From positions 744,001-808,000 of the forward strand of contig NZ_JACHVQ010000002.1 of assembly GCF_014190805.1 (NCBI RefSeq): a stretch of 64,000 nt of DNA, read 5' to 3'. This DNA is from Flexivirga oryzae (GTDB lineage: Bacteria; Actinomycetota; Actinomycetes; Actinomycetales; Dermatophilaceae). The notes under the pieces were generated by a model. That model searched no databases. It worked only from the letters and a program-made list of their open reading frames with translations, and was not told where the DNA came from. The position numbers and the translations under genes are program-made. The stretch's first letter is position 1. Each line of letters opens with the position of its first letter. Below are positions 50,786-59,778 of the stretch, in pieces.

Positions 50786-52344
50786 CGCCGCACGATCTCT
50801 AGGTCGTCGTTGCTGATCAAGTCGGGCCGCGTCCAGCCGTTGACGTCGTACTCGGACATGCACTGCTCGGCGAATCCCTTCAACGCGACGTCCTGCCCGC
50901 TGCCCTGGTAGGCGAACAGCGTCTGAAAGCGCACCGCCTCGTGGTCGCCGCCGTAGTTGCGCTCGTACAGTTCGTGGCGGCCGCCGAACTCGCTGCCGAC
51001 TGCGTCCCAGAGCAGCTTCAACAGTTGCACGCGGTCGATGGCGGCGATGCCGTTGGACCCGCGCACATACTGCTCGAGGTACGGCGCGATATCGGGATTG
51101 CCCCAATCGCTGGCGTGCGAGTTCAGATAGATCAGCCCACTTCCGAGCACCTGCTGGATGATCTCCTTGATCCGCGGATAGCCGACGCCCATGAACGTTC
51201 GATACGCCAAGCCGTAGTTGAGATTCGGCTGCACGGCGCCGTTGACCCACTCGTCGGGCGATTTGGCCATCGCGTCGGACAGACCCCAGAACATGTCCCG
51301 CCAGTTCAGGATCTCGCCCACCTGCATCTGCACGCCGCGGAATCCTGCCGTCCCGGTCATCTCGACTCCCTTGAGGACGCAGCCCGCGATGAAGTCGAGT
51401 TTCACTGCGAGGCGGGCACATCCGTGGAACATGAAGCGGTTGAGGAAGCCGGAGCGCATCACGAAGTTGTTGGTGGTCTCTACGTCGTAGGCGAAGACGT
51501 TCTCCCACGGGACGAGCACCTTGTCGAACACCATGATGGCGTCGTTCTCGTCGAATCGACTCGACAACGGGTAGTCGAACGGCGTGCCCATCACCGCGGC
51601 ATTCATCTCATACGAGGTGCGGCACAACAGTTTAAGACCGGGCGAGTCCATCGGCACGGTGAAGATGAGGCCGAATTCCTTCTTGCGCAACGGAAGTCCG
51701 TAGTGCGCGATGAAGTTGGCGTTCGTGATTGCCGAGCCGGTGGCGACAACCTTCGCGCCCGAGACGATCAGGCCGGCGTCGATTTCCTTCTCCACGTGGA
51801 CGCACACGTCGGCGGTCTCGTCGGCCGGCTTGTCGCGGTCGATCGGCGGGTTCACGATGGCATGGTTGAGGTAGAGCACCCGCTCCTGCGACTTGCGATA
51901 CCAGTCCAGCGCATTGTTTTTGTACTCGCCGTAGAAGTCGGCGTTGGCACCGAGCGTGCCCAGGAACGACGCCTTGTAGTCGGGAGAGCGCCCCATCCAG
52001 CCATACACCTCACGCTGCCAGGTGGTGATGGCGTCGCGGGCCGCTAGCAGATCGTCGGCGCTACGTGCGGTCTTGAAGAACGGATGCGTGAAGCCGCCGT
52101 TGCCGGTGTCGGTCGGTGTGGTGAGTACACCGGCGTTGGCCGGGTCATGCATGGCGTCGTACATGCGGGCAACCGACCGCGCCGAATTCCGGAATGCCGG
52201 ATGCGTCGTCACATCGTCCACGCGCTCACCGCGGTAGTAGATCTCGCGGCCGTCACGCAGTGATTCCAAATACTCGTCACCGGTCATCGGCCGAACGTCG
52301 TTGAGGGTCCCGGTGTCGAGCTGATCGGGGGTGGTGATGGTCAT
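50782..52344 (-). CDS. FADH2-dependent phenol/4-hydroxyphenylacetate hydroxylase, oxygenase component
   Basis: 520 residues of the HpaB/PheA1 acyl-CoA-dehydrogenase-like monooxygenase family: TGDEYLESLRDGREIYYRGE near the start, SPDYKASFLGTLGAN, DCVHVEKEIDAGLIVSGAKV-like ADVCVHVEKEIDAGLIVSGA, DAIMVFDKVLVPWENVFAYD and CARLAVKLDFIAGC. It ortho-hydroxylates a phenol to a catechol. With a catechol dioxygenase and no homoprotocatechuate enzymes in view, phenol or an alkylphenol (PheA1/AphA-like) is likelier than 4-hydroxyphenylacetate. Confidence 0.9.
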   Translation of the reverse strand: MTITTPDQLDTGTLNDVRPMTGDEYLESLRDGREIYYRGERVDDVTTHPAFRNSARSVARMYDAMHDPANAGVLTTPTDTGNGGFTHPFFKTARSADDLLAARDAITTWQREVYGWMGRSPDYKASFLGTLGANADFYGEYKNNALDWYRKSQERVLYLNHAIVNPPIDRDKPADETADVCVHVEKEIDAGLIVSGAKVVATGSAITNANFIAHYGLPLRKKEFGLIFTVPMDSPGLKLLCRTSYEMNAAVMGTPFDYPLSSRFDENDAIMVFDKVLVPWENVFAYDVETTNNFVMRSGFLNRFMFHGCARLAVKLDFIAGCVLKGVEMTGTAGFRGVQMQVGEILNWRDMFWGLSDAMAKSPDEWVNGAVQPNLNYGLAYRTFMGVGYPRIKEIIQQVLGSGLIYLNSHASDWGNPDIAPYLEQYVRGSNGIAAIDRVQLLKLLWDAVGSEFGGRHELYERNYGGDHEAVRFQTLFAYQGSGQDVALKGFAEQCMSEYDVNGWTRPDLISNDDLEIVRR

Positions 52345-52511
52345 GCGAACTCCTTGCGAATCTGGGCATGGTTAAGGATCAGGTTGTGCAACAGTCGAAT
52401 TCGATGTCGCCACTCGCTTTCGGCTGTGGCGATGGGTTATCGGGCTCATCCCAATCGGGGGTGTAGGAGTTGGGGTCTGAAGCCGCCGGTCTCGAGCAGG
52501 CTTCGGGCGAT

Positions 52512-52590
52512 GGTATGTCGACCTCGGGGTTATGTTGACTGGCTCGGTCGATGCCCTGCTCCGGAGGGGACCGGGCGCTGAGCTGGTCAA
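52512..52590 (+). repeat. RIT copy 2 left inverted repeat
   Basis: 79 bp, identical to 18522-18600 and inverted at 55547-55625. The base following its inner edge (CATAACC, the ritC side) shows that the core is reversed relative to copy 1 (GATAACG, the ritA side). Confidence 0.85.
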
Positions 52591-52606
52591 CATAACCGTG
52601 CCGGGC

Positions 52607-53602
52607 TCAGCGGTTCTTGAGGAACGCGATGAGAGCGTCCGAGGCCTGGTAGCGAGCTGGGGGCCGTTCATCGATCGCGGGGACGCGTTCCAGGGTTCGT
52701 CGTTTGATTTCGAGGTCGGCGTGGAGGTAGATCTGCGTGGTCTGGATGTTCGCGTGACCGAGCCAGAGCGCGATGCTCGCGGTGTCGATCCCGGCGTGCA
52801 GCAGGCTCATCGCGCAGGTGTGCCGCAGCGTGTGCGGGGTGACGTTCTTCCCTGCCAGCGAAGGGCATCGCTTGGCCGCGGTCGCCGCATGTCTGGTGAC
52901 GAGCTTGCCGACGGCGGCTCTGGTCAGCGCGGTGCCTGTACTGGTCGGGAACAGCGGTCCCTCTGCCTGCGGTGGGCGCTCGGCGAGCCAGGCCGTAACG
53001 AGTTTCACGGTGTTCTTCTGCAGCGGGATCACTCGCTGCTTGCGGCCTTTCCCGACGCACTCGAGTTGGCTGTGCGGTCCGATGGTGATGCTGTCGATCC
53101 GCAGGCTGATCAGCTCGCTGACACGCAGCCCGGTTTGGATGCCCAGGTGCAGCAGGAGCCGGTCACGGCGCCCGAGCCAGGTGCTGGTGTCTGGAGCGGA
53201 GATGAGGGCTTCAGCCTCGGCCGCGGTGAGGAACGACACGAGGGTGGTCTTGGTGCGTTTCGCGGGGATTGCGAGGACCTGGCTGATCGTGGCGATCGCG
53301 TCCGGTGCCCGGTAGCTGGCGTAGGTGAAGAACGAGCGCAGCGCCGCGCGGCGCGTGTTGCGGGTGGCCGGGGAGTTCCTGCGCTCGGTTTCCAGGTGCT
53401 GGAGGAACCCGCCGATCAGGTCCGCGTCGAGGTCGGCCAGAGTCAGCGCGGACGGGGCGATGCCCGTGGCCCGCTCGGCGTAACCCAGCAGGAGGCGGAA
53501 CGTGTCGGCGTAGGCCGCTTTCGTGTGGACGCTGGCGTTCAGGTGCCGGTCGAGCTTGTCGGTGAAGAACCGTTGCAGCAGCGGTGCGAGCTCACTCATC
53601 AT
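52607..53602 (-). CDS. ritC: Tyrosine recombinase RitC
   Basis: 331 residues, intact version of the gene broken in copy 1. SAM-like N-terminal domain (HTKAAYADTFRLLLGYAER, LQHLETERRNSPATRNTRRAA), then the catalytic residues Arg in TGLRVSELISL, H-x-x-R in HTLRHTCAM, His in LGHANIQTT and Tyr in QIYLHAD. The start at 53602 (ATGATG) overlaps the ritB stop by 11 bp. Third gene of the trio; all three are thought to be needed for RIT movement. Confidence 0.93.
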   Translation of the reverse strand: MMSELAPLLQRFFTDKLDRHLNASVHTKAAYADTFRLLLGYAERATGIAPSALTLADLDADLIGGFLQHLETERRNSPATRNTRRAALRSFFTYASYRAPDAIATISQVLAIPAKRTKTTLVSFLTAAEAEALISAPDTSTWLGRRDRLLLHLGIQTGLRVSELISLRIDSITIGPHSQLECVGKGRKQRVIPLQKNTVKLVTAWLAERPPQAEGPLFPTSTGTALTRAAVGKLVTRHAATAAKRCPSLAGKNVTPHTLRHTCAMSLLHAGIDTASIALWLGHANIQTTQIYLHADLEIKRRTLERVPAIDERPPARYQASDALIAFLKNR

Positions 53603-54524
53603 CGGCCCCACTCGCCTGGATACGTTCGGCAAGAGCGGCTGCCAACTCCGGGGTGTTCGACAGATACCAGTACGTCGCTTCCGGGCCGACGTGCCCGAGG
53701 AACGCCGACAGCACCGGCATCATCGCATCGACATCCCCGCCGCCGCGGATGTGACCGATCAGCGTGGTTGTCGCGAACGAGTGCCGAAAGTCATGCAGCC
53801 GGGCAGCCGGCTGGTTCGGGCCACCAGCCAGACCGGCCATCTCTCGGATCTCTCGGAAGGTGTTTCCTGCGGTCGAGCGAGCGAGTCGGGTGCCGCGCCG
53901 AGCGACGAACACTGCCGCGGTCTTCGGGACCGGGAACGTCTTGTCCCGAAGGCGCTGATATCTGTTGATCGCTGCCATCGTCGATGAGCGGAGCGGAACG
54001 AGGCGGGACTTGCCGAACTTCGTGTCCGTCACTCGTGCCCAGCCGCTGCCATCACCGGACTCGTCCAGGGCGATGTCCCCGTCATCGAGGTTGCGGGCTT
54101 CGCTGATCCTCATCCCGGTCACTGTGAGCAGCCCGAGCAGTGTTTGCCAGGATGCCGCACGGACCTGTGGAGTCAGCCTGCCCGCCGCAGCCAGCAGCAT
54201 GTCGATCTGGTCGCTGGTGAAGATCAGCGGGCGAGGACGATGCGCCCCGTAGGGTCGCCCGTCGAGGATCGGAATCTCGGTAGCGGGGTCGAACCAGGCG
54301 ACGTGCGCAGCGAACTGACGGACGTAGTTCAAGTACTCCAACACGGTGCCACGGGAGAACTGTGAAGCCCAGGCGGTCGCCAGATCGTGTCGGATGGTGG
54401 GTTCGCCTGCTTCTTCCATCCACCCCACGAACGCGTCCAGGGCCTTGCCGGGCGTGGCCAGTTTGAACCCGAGCGCCCTTCGGGTCGCCAGGTAGCCTTC
54501 CAGGAGTTCACGCAGGCCGGTCAT
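53592..54524 (-). CDS. ritB: Tyrosine recombinase RitB
   Basis: 310 residues, identical in translation to the protein at 19623-20555. Arg in TGMRISEARNL, H-x-x-R in HDFRHSFATT, His in LGHVGPEAT and Tyr in YWYLSNT. It overlaps ritA by 4 bp and ritC by 11 bp. Confidence 0.93.
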   Translation of the reverse strand: MTGLRELLEGYLATRRALGFKLATPGKALDAFVGWMEEAGEPTIRHDLATAWASQFSRGTVLEYLNYVRQFAAHVAWFDPATEIPILDGRPYGAHRPRPLIFTSDQIDMLLAAAGRLTPQVRAASWQTLLGLLTVTGMRISEARNLDDGDIALDESGDGSGWARVTDTKFGKSRLVPLRSSTMAAINRYQRLRDKTFPVPKTAAVFVARRGTRLARSTAGNTFREIREMAGLAGGPNQPAARLHDFRHSFATTTLIGHIRGGGDVDAMMPVLSAFLGHVGPEATYWYLSNTPELAAALAERIQASGADDE

Positions 54525-55459
54525 CGGGTCCGCCTGCTCGACGCGGCAGCAGGCCACTCGGGAGCCAGCGCGGCCAGTCGGTTCGTGTCGACCTTGGTGT
54601 AGATCGCGGTCGTGCGCAGGTGAGCGTGCCGTAGCAGCCGTTGGATCTCCTGCAACGTGGCCCCGGATGCGAGCATCCCCGTCGCGAACGTGTGTCGCAG
54701 ACGGTGCGGGCCGAACTTCTCCACCCCGGCCTTGATACAGATCTGTCGGACGGTCCCGCAGACACCATTCGCCGTCAACGGCTGGACCGGATCGATCACG
54801 GTGAAGAACACTTCCTCGCCGACGATCCGGCCGCCGCGGCCGTGAAGAACGTAGTCCTCCAACGCTTGGCCGATCTCATCCGGCAGTGGGAGCTCATCGA
54901 CACGGTCACCCTTGCCCCGAACGCGCAGGGTTCCGGTGCGCCATCCGATGTCGTCGAGTCGCAGCCCGGCGATCTCACAGGCCCGCAGCCCCAGACCGGT
55001 CAACAGCAACAGGATCGCCCGGTCACGCAGCCCTTTCGCCGAATGCAAATCGAGAGTGGCGAACAGCGCCTCGATCGTCCCAGCAGGCACCGGGTCAGGG
55101 ATCGACGACAGCCGCCAGGCCGCCGCGTGCGGCACCACTCCGGACAGGTCCTGCCCCGTCCGGCCTGAGCGGTGGGCGTACTGCAAGAACGAGCGCAGCA
55201 TCACCAACTGCTTGCCCAGCGTGGACGCCTTCAACCCTCGTGCTGCTTCCAGGTTCACCCATTCGGTCACCTTCGCCGCCGTCAGCGTCGCCAGCGACTG
55301 ATCGACCGGTGCGGGCAGCCACTCCACAAACGCTGCGACACGGGCCGTGTAAGCGGCAGCGGTGCGCTCCTGCGCTGACCGCTCCCGCAGCAGCCACTTC
55401 TCGAACTCGTTCAGCGCCTCCCGCACGTCGGCGCGGCGCTGATCACGATGAATCACCAT
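54521..55459 (-). CDS. ritA: Tyrosine recombinase RitA
   Basis: 312 residues, identical in translation to the protein at 18688-19626, with the same AGGAGG ribosome binding site and full R-H-R-H-Y set. First gene of the intact trio. With ritB and ritC unbroken here, this copy can provide active recombinases for both RIT copies. Confidence 0.93.
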   Translation of the reverse strand: MVIHRDQRRADVREALNEFEKWLLRERSAQERTAAAYTARVAAFVEWLPAPVDQSLATLTAAKVTEWVNLEAARGLKASTLGKQLVMLRSFLQYAHRSGRTGQDLSGVVPHAAAWRLSSIPDPVPAGTIEALFATLDLHSAKGLRDRAILLLLTGLGLRACEIAGLRLDDIGWRTGTLRVRGKGDRVDELPLPDEIGQALEDYVLHGRGGRIVGEEVFFTVIDPVQPLTANGVCGTVRQICIKAGVEKFGPHRLRHTFATGMLASGATLQEIQRLLRHAHLRTTAIYTKVDTNRLAALAPEWPAAASSRRTR

Positions 55460-55546
55460 CCCTGGTCCTCCTGACCTGACGCCAGGCGATCCCAGCGACC
55501 GCCCAGTCAGATCAAGCGAACCCCGACACAGACGCTCATCGTTATC

Positions 55547-55625
55547 TTGACCAGCTCAGCGCCCGGTCCCCTCCGGAGCAGGGCATCGACCGAGCCAGTC
55601 AACATAACCCCGAGGTCGACATACC
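55547..55625 (-). repeat. RIT copy 2 right inverted repeat
   Basis: Reverse complement of 52512-52590. It is preceded by the ritA-side sequence GTTATC and followed by ATCGC and the 20-base palindrome. Confidence 0.85.
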
Positions 55626-55650
55626 ATCGCTTATGCGGAATTCCGCATAA

Positions 55651-56915
55651 GCGATGTAGTTGGTCAGGTTGCGGAACCCGAGGGCGGATCCGCGCAGGTG
55701 TTCCAGGCGTCCGTTGAGCGCCTCGGTCGGCCCGTTGCTGGTGCCGGGCCGATCAAAGTAAGCCAGGATGTCGGCGGCGCGGCGTTTGAGCGTTCGCCCG
55801 AGGGTGACGATCTCGGCCAGTTCGGCTGGGACCCCGGCGCTGATCTTGGCGATCAGGACGCGTAGAGCTTTGCGGCCGGCGGCGCGGTCCGGGTCACGGT
55901 AGGCGGCGACCATGTCCTGGTAGACACCCCAGGTCGCCTCGACCTCGACGTGAGCGTCATCAACGAACAGCGCGCGTAGCCTGTCGCTCTGCTTGTCGGT
56001 GAGCAGGTCCGCGCCGGTGTGCAGCGTGCGCCGCGACTTGTAGAGCGGGTCGTCCCTGAACCCACGGTGCCCGTGGATCGCGAGTTGGACCCGGCGCCGG
56101 CACCTGTCGAGGGCGTCACCGGCCAGGCGCACGACGTGGAAGGGATCCATCACCGTGACCGCGTCCGGGATCTCCTCTGCAGCGGCGGTCTTGAACCCGG
56201 TGAAGCCGTCCATCGCGACCACCTCGACCGCGTCACGGAAGGCGTCGTCGCGGTCGGCGAGCCAGGCCTTGAACGCCGCCTTCGACCGGCCCTCGACCAT
56301 GTCCAGCAGCCTTGCTGGGCCGGCGCCATCGCGGACCGGGGTGAGGTCGATGATCACGGTGACGTACTTGTCGCCACGCCTGGTGTGGCGCCAGACGTGC
56401 TCATCGACGCCAATGACCTTCACGCCCTCGAACCGCGTGGGGTCGTTGATCAGCAGCCGCTTGCCTTCAGCCAGGACCGCGTTGTTGGCGGTGTCCCACG
56501 CGACCCCGAGTCCCTCGGCGACACGGACGACGGTGAGGTGTGCGACCACGATCCCTTCCAGCGCCCACCGCAGCCCGGTGCGCGAGAGCTTCGCGCGTGG
56601 CTCCGCCGCGGCGCTGGTGTCTTGGCGCCACACGTGTCCGCAGTCGGCACAGCGGTAGCGGCGCACTACAACTTCCAGCACGGTCGGTCGCCAGCCCAGC
56701 GGCTCGTGGGCCAACCGCCGGATCACGGTGTCACGAGCAGCGCCTTCGCTGCCGCACCGTCGGCACCACTGATCTGGTTCCACCACGCGGCACGCGAGGA
56801 CCGCACGATCCGGCTCAAGTCGTTGCCCGGTCACGCTCAGACCGAGGCCGTCGAGTCGAGCGAAGGCGGTCAGGTCAGGGCGGCCGAAGCCGGCCGGCGG
56901 GGTAGCGTCGGACAC
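55651..56915 (-). pseudogene. ISL3-family transposase, copy 2, C-terminus separated by RIT
   Basis: Same architecture as copy 1: zinc ribbon, HTH and DDE residues in VIGVDEHVWRH, VVAMDGFTGFKT and GPTEALNGRLEHLRG, with the C-terminal end left of the RIT (52446-52506). Residues about 333-405 (GVYQDMVAAYRDPDRAAGRK onward) differ markedly from copy 1 in both DNA and protein, while both flanking parts are almost identical, showing a swapped segment. Confidence 0.88.
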
Positions 56916-57026
56916 GTCGAGGTCTTTCGGATGGATGGCGTAGGAACCTCCGTCGTCGGGAGACCTCGACGTCTATCTGCGGACCGACGCGCCCGGCCGA
57001 CCTACACCGTCATCTGGGAAGACCCC

Positions 57027-57407
57027 TGAAACGTCTTCGACGACGACGGGACCGGCGAGGAGGAGGGCGCGGTGAGCTAAAAGAATGGAGCTTGCTCGGC
57101 TCCGACGCCGCCGCAAGCTCCGGTGAAACGGTCGGTACTGGTCGGTCGTCGTCGGTCACCACCGGATGGCGGCGTCCTCCACGCTCGGCGTTTACGCAGG
57201 TCAGCGGCTCGTTCGCCCAGTGGGCGCATCAAGCGATAGACGCAAAGCCGACGTGATTAGGTCGTCGGTTCGATTCCGACAGGCGGCTCGCGGCCGGCAT
57301 CCTGTCCGTGTGCCGATAGGCCTCGCACCGCTCGGCAACGCAGCGTGGCGTTGCGTCGCGACCTGGCGACGGCTCGGCGGGGCGCGATCGTCTCGTGCGT
57401 TGGCGGA
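57027..57407. other. Noncoding stretch with tRNA-like fragment, copy 2
   Basis: Counterpart of 26442-26961 without the 146-bp piece. The tRNA-like T-arm and acceptor end is at 57258-57288. No gene seen. Confidence 0.5.
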
Positions 57408-57719
57408 CTACGGGAGCTTGGAAGCGAGGACGTCGGCCGCCAGGATCTCGGGTGCTGCGCCGAGGAGGTGCTGGTTGGCCGTCAGGGCTGCGACGATGGC
57501 GCCGTTGGCGTGGGCGTCGCGAGCGGCCTCGTCGGGGAATGCATCGAAGATCCAGAAGGTGTCGGCGTGGGTCCTGACCGCGAACCAGACAATCGTTCCT
57601 TCTTCTTCGTTGGCGAGTGCGACAGCGCCGGCGAGCAGATCGGCGAGCGCGTCGTGCTGTCCATCGGCCGCGACGATCTTGGCGACGAAGGCATACGGAA
57701 GTGATGCGGGTGTGGACAT
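57408..57719 (-). CDS. Antibiotic biosynthesis monooxygenase (ABM) domain protein, copy 2
   Basis: 103 residues, identical to the protein at 26962-27273. An IS5-type element inserted 15 bp upstream of its start now separates it from the GlxA-type regulator gene and from the shared control region, so its expression probably differs from that of copy 1. Confidence 0.85.
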   Translation of the reverse strand: MSTPASLPYAFVAKIVAADGQHDALADLLAGAVALANEEEGTIVWFAVRTHADTFWIFDAFPDEAARDAHANGAIVAALTANQHLLGAAPEILAADVLASKLP

Positions 57720-57734
57720 GAGGGGTTCTCCTAG

Positions 57735-58739
57735 GGCCTGTTACGAAAGTGGTTGGTGTGGTGTCGGCGTGTCCTCACACATGAGGTGAGGCCTCCCGAG
57801 TAACGCAGTTGGTGTCAAAGCAAATCCGTCACTGCGGGAGGCCTCGTGTCCACCATAAGCGCGACAGCACGTCATGACCTGACCAATGCGCAGTGGCAGG
57901 TGCTGCAGCCGCTGTTACCGGCAGCGCCCCGTCGAGGTCGCCCACGCGCGTATCCGCTGCGAGCACTGGTGGACGGCGTTCGGTACCGAACTCGGGTCGG
58001 CTGTCCCTGGCGAGACGTGCCCGATTCGTACGGGCCGTGGTGGCGGGTCTACGCACTGTTCGCGTGCTGGCAACTGCTGGGCGTGTGGGAACGCATCGAG
58101 ACCGCGCTGTTGCAGCAAGCCGAGCAGGCCAACAAGCTGTCCTGGCAGGTCAGTGTGGACTCCACCACTGCTCGGGCGCACGTGCATGCCGCCGGCGCCC
58201 GCCGAGACAGCCCGCAACGTGTTGCGGGAGAACCGGATCACCACTGTTTGGGCACGTCCCGGGGAGGCTGGTCGACCAAGACGCACGTGGCGATCGATCG
58301 GCATCGTGGCGTGATGGCGTTCGTGCTGACTCCCGGCCAACACGGGGACAGTCCGCAGATGATCACCGTGCTGAACCAGATCCGGGTACCCCGGCCCGGG
58401 TGCGGGCGCCCGCGGACCCGCCCCGACTGGGTACTGGCCGACAAGGCGTACTCCTCCCGTGCCAACCGGTCCTGGCTGACCAGCCATCACATCCGAGCCA
58501 CCATCCCGGTGCCCGGTGATCAAGCCGGCCACCGGCGCCGCAAAGGAGCCCGCGGCGGCAGACCACCGGCATTCGACAAGGCCAAGTACAAAGACCGCCA
58601 CGCCGTCGAGTGCGGCATCAACATCCTCAAGCACCATCGGGCATTCGCCACTCGATACGACAAACTCGCCGTCCGCTACGCCGCCACCGTCCGCGTCACC
58701 GTCATCGATCACTGGCTCCGACGACTTTCGTAACAGGCC
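57735..58739 (+). mobile_element. IS5-family insertion sequence in repeat copy 2
   Basis: 1005 bp, 16-bp perfect inverted ends GGCCTGTTACGAAAGT, CTAG on both sides (57731-57734 and 58740-58743). The empty site CTAG is present at the matching place in copy 1 (near 27286), so this insertion followed the duplication. Confidence 0.93.
57846..58733 (+). CDS. IS5-family transposase
   Basis: 295 residues, GTG start. N-terminal DUF4096-like domain (LTNAQWQVLQPLLPAAPRRGRPR, VRYRTRVGCPWRDVPDSYGPW), then the DDE core: Asp in WQVSVDSTTARAH, Asp in DWVLADKAYSSRANR and Glu in KDRHAVECGINILKHHRAFATRYDK. One intact frame, unlike the degenerate IS5 element at 39156-40144. Confidence 0.93.
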   Translation: MSTISATARHDLTNAQWQVLQPLLPAAPRRGRPRAYPLRALVDGVRYRTRVGCPWRDVPDSYGPWWRVYALFACWQLLGVWERIETALLQQAEQANKLSWQVSVDSTTARAHVHAAGARRDSPQRVAGEPDHHCLGTSRGGWSTKTHVAIDRHRGVMAFVLTPGQHGDSPQMITVLNQIRVPRPGCGRPRTRPDWVLADKAYSSRANRSWLTSHHIRATIPVPGDQAGHRRRKGARGGRPPAFDKAKYKDRHAVECGINILKHHRAFATRYDKLAVRYAATVRVTVIDHWLRRLS

Positions 58740-58836
58740 CTAGGTGTCGAGGTTTCTTGGTGAAGCGAGTTCAGCGTATGACGAGCAAGGGCATGTGAGA
58801 AGTGGCGTATACGGCAGTATTGCTATTGTTCACGCC

Positions 58837-59778
58837 ATGCGTATCGGACTGATCGCGATCGACGGCTGCTTCGGTTCGGCTGTCGCGTCGGTCATCGACA
58901 TCGTGCGGGTGGCCGACGGAGCCCGCGGCGATGTCGACCCGCGGATCGGCCCGATCGAACTCGCCATCCTCGGACCGAAACGGAGAGTGACCACGACGGC
59001 ATCGATGACCCTGTCGGTGGACCACCCGCTGTCGGAGTCGGCAGAGTTCGACGTGGTCGTCGTGCCTGCGCTTGGAACCCTTACGGCCGCCGCTACCAAC
59101 GACGTCCTCCAGAGCCGAGATGCTCGTTCGGTCATCGCCTCGCTCGGGCGCCTCGACGAGGCGACCACCCGGATCGCCGCGGCGTGCACCGGCGTGTTCG
59201 CTGTCGCCGAGACCGGACGGATGCATCATCGGCGGGCGACGACCAGCTGGTTCCTGGGGCCGGAGTTCCTGAAGCGCTATCCGACCGTCGCCCTCGATCT
59301 CGACACCATGGTCGTGGTCGACGGGAACCTCGTCACCGCCGGCGCCGCGTTCGCCCACATCGACCTCGCGCTCTCACTCGTGCGATCGATCAGCCCCGAC
59401 CTGGCCCAACATGTCGCCAAGCTCCTCATCATCGACGAGCGTCCGTCGCAGGCGGCCTTCGTCGCCTACGAACATCTCCGGCACGAGGACCCGATCGTCG
59501 TCGAGTTCGAACGCTTCGTGCGCGCCCGCCTGGACGAACCGTTCAACGTCGCCTTCGTCGCGCAGTCGCTCGGCACCAGCCGGCGCACCCTCGAACGACG
59601 AGTCCGTGCGGCGCTCAACCTCACTCCGCTCGGCTTCGTCCAACGGCTTCGCATCGAACGAGCTCGGCACCTCTCAGCAACCACGGACCTCACCTCCGCC
59701 GAGATCGCGCTACGGGTCGGCTACGCGAACGCTGAGACTCTGCGCTCCCTCCTGCGCAGGGAGCGACGCCGTTCCTGA
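58837..59778 (+). CDS. GlxA-family AraC regulator, copy 2
   Basis: 313 residues, two substitutions from the copy at 27382-28323 (Val near 93 and Val near 235). DJ-1/PfpI-like N-terminal domain and AraC HTH C-terminal domain both intact. The IS5-type element lies 97 bp upstream of the start, so its promoter may be original or IS-derived. Confidence 0.9.
   Translation: MRIGLIAIDGCFGSAVASVIDIVRVADGARGDVDPRIGPIELAILGPKRRVTTTASMTLSVDHPLSESAEFDVVVVPALGTLTAAATNDVLQSRDARSVIASLGRLDEATTRIAAACTGVFAVAETGRMHHRRATTSWFLGPEFLKRYPTVALDLDTMVVVDGNLVTAGAAFAHIDLALSLVRSISPDLAQHVAKLLIIDERPSQAAFVAYEHLRHEDPIVVEFERFVRARLDEPFNVAFVAQSLGTSRRTLERRVRAALNLTPLGFVQRLRIERARHLSATTDLTSAEIALRVGYANAETLRSLLRRERRRS

Larger units (their letters stand above)
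52512..55650 (-). mobile_element. Recombinase-in-trio (RIT) element, copy 2, intact
   Basis: 3139 bp, GCGAT on both sides (52507-52511 and 55651-55655). All three recombinase genes are intact and read leftward, opposite to copy 1, although the surrounding ISL3 sequence has the same direction in both copies. The 20-base palindrome again lies only at the right (55631-55650). Confidence 0.9.
52443..57026 (-). mobile_element. ISL3-family element, copy 2, split by a RIT element
   Basis: Left end GGCTCATCCC at 52443, right end GGGAAGACCC near 57025. The transposase is split at the same GCGAT position by the RIT at 52512-55650. The bases outside the left end (GGTTATCG) do not match those after the inner end of copy 1 (GGCATAGG), so there is no target duplication around the inner segment. 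Confidence 0.83.

Noticed and set aside
50786..51508. Long upstream extension of the flavin reductase frame
   Set aside because: Overlaps the hydroxylase gene completely and is Arg/Gly-rich shadow; the ATGA coupling sets the start at 50785.
28718..52442. Inner catabolic block as a transposon with its own target duplication
   Set aside because: The eight bases flanking the inner borders (GGTTATCG and GGCATAGG) do not match.
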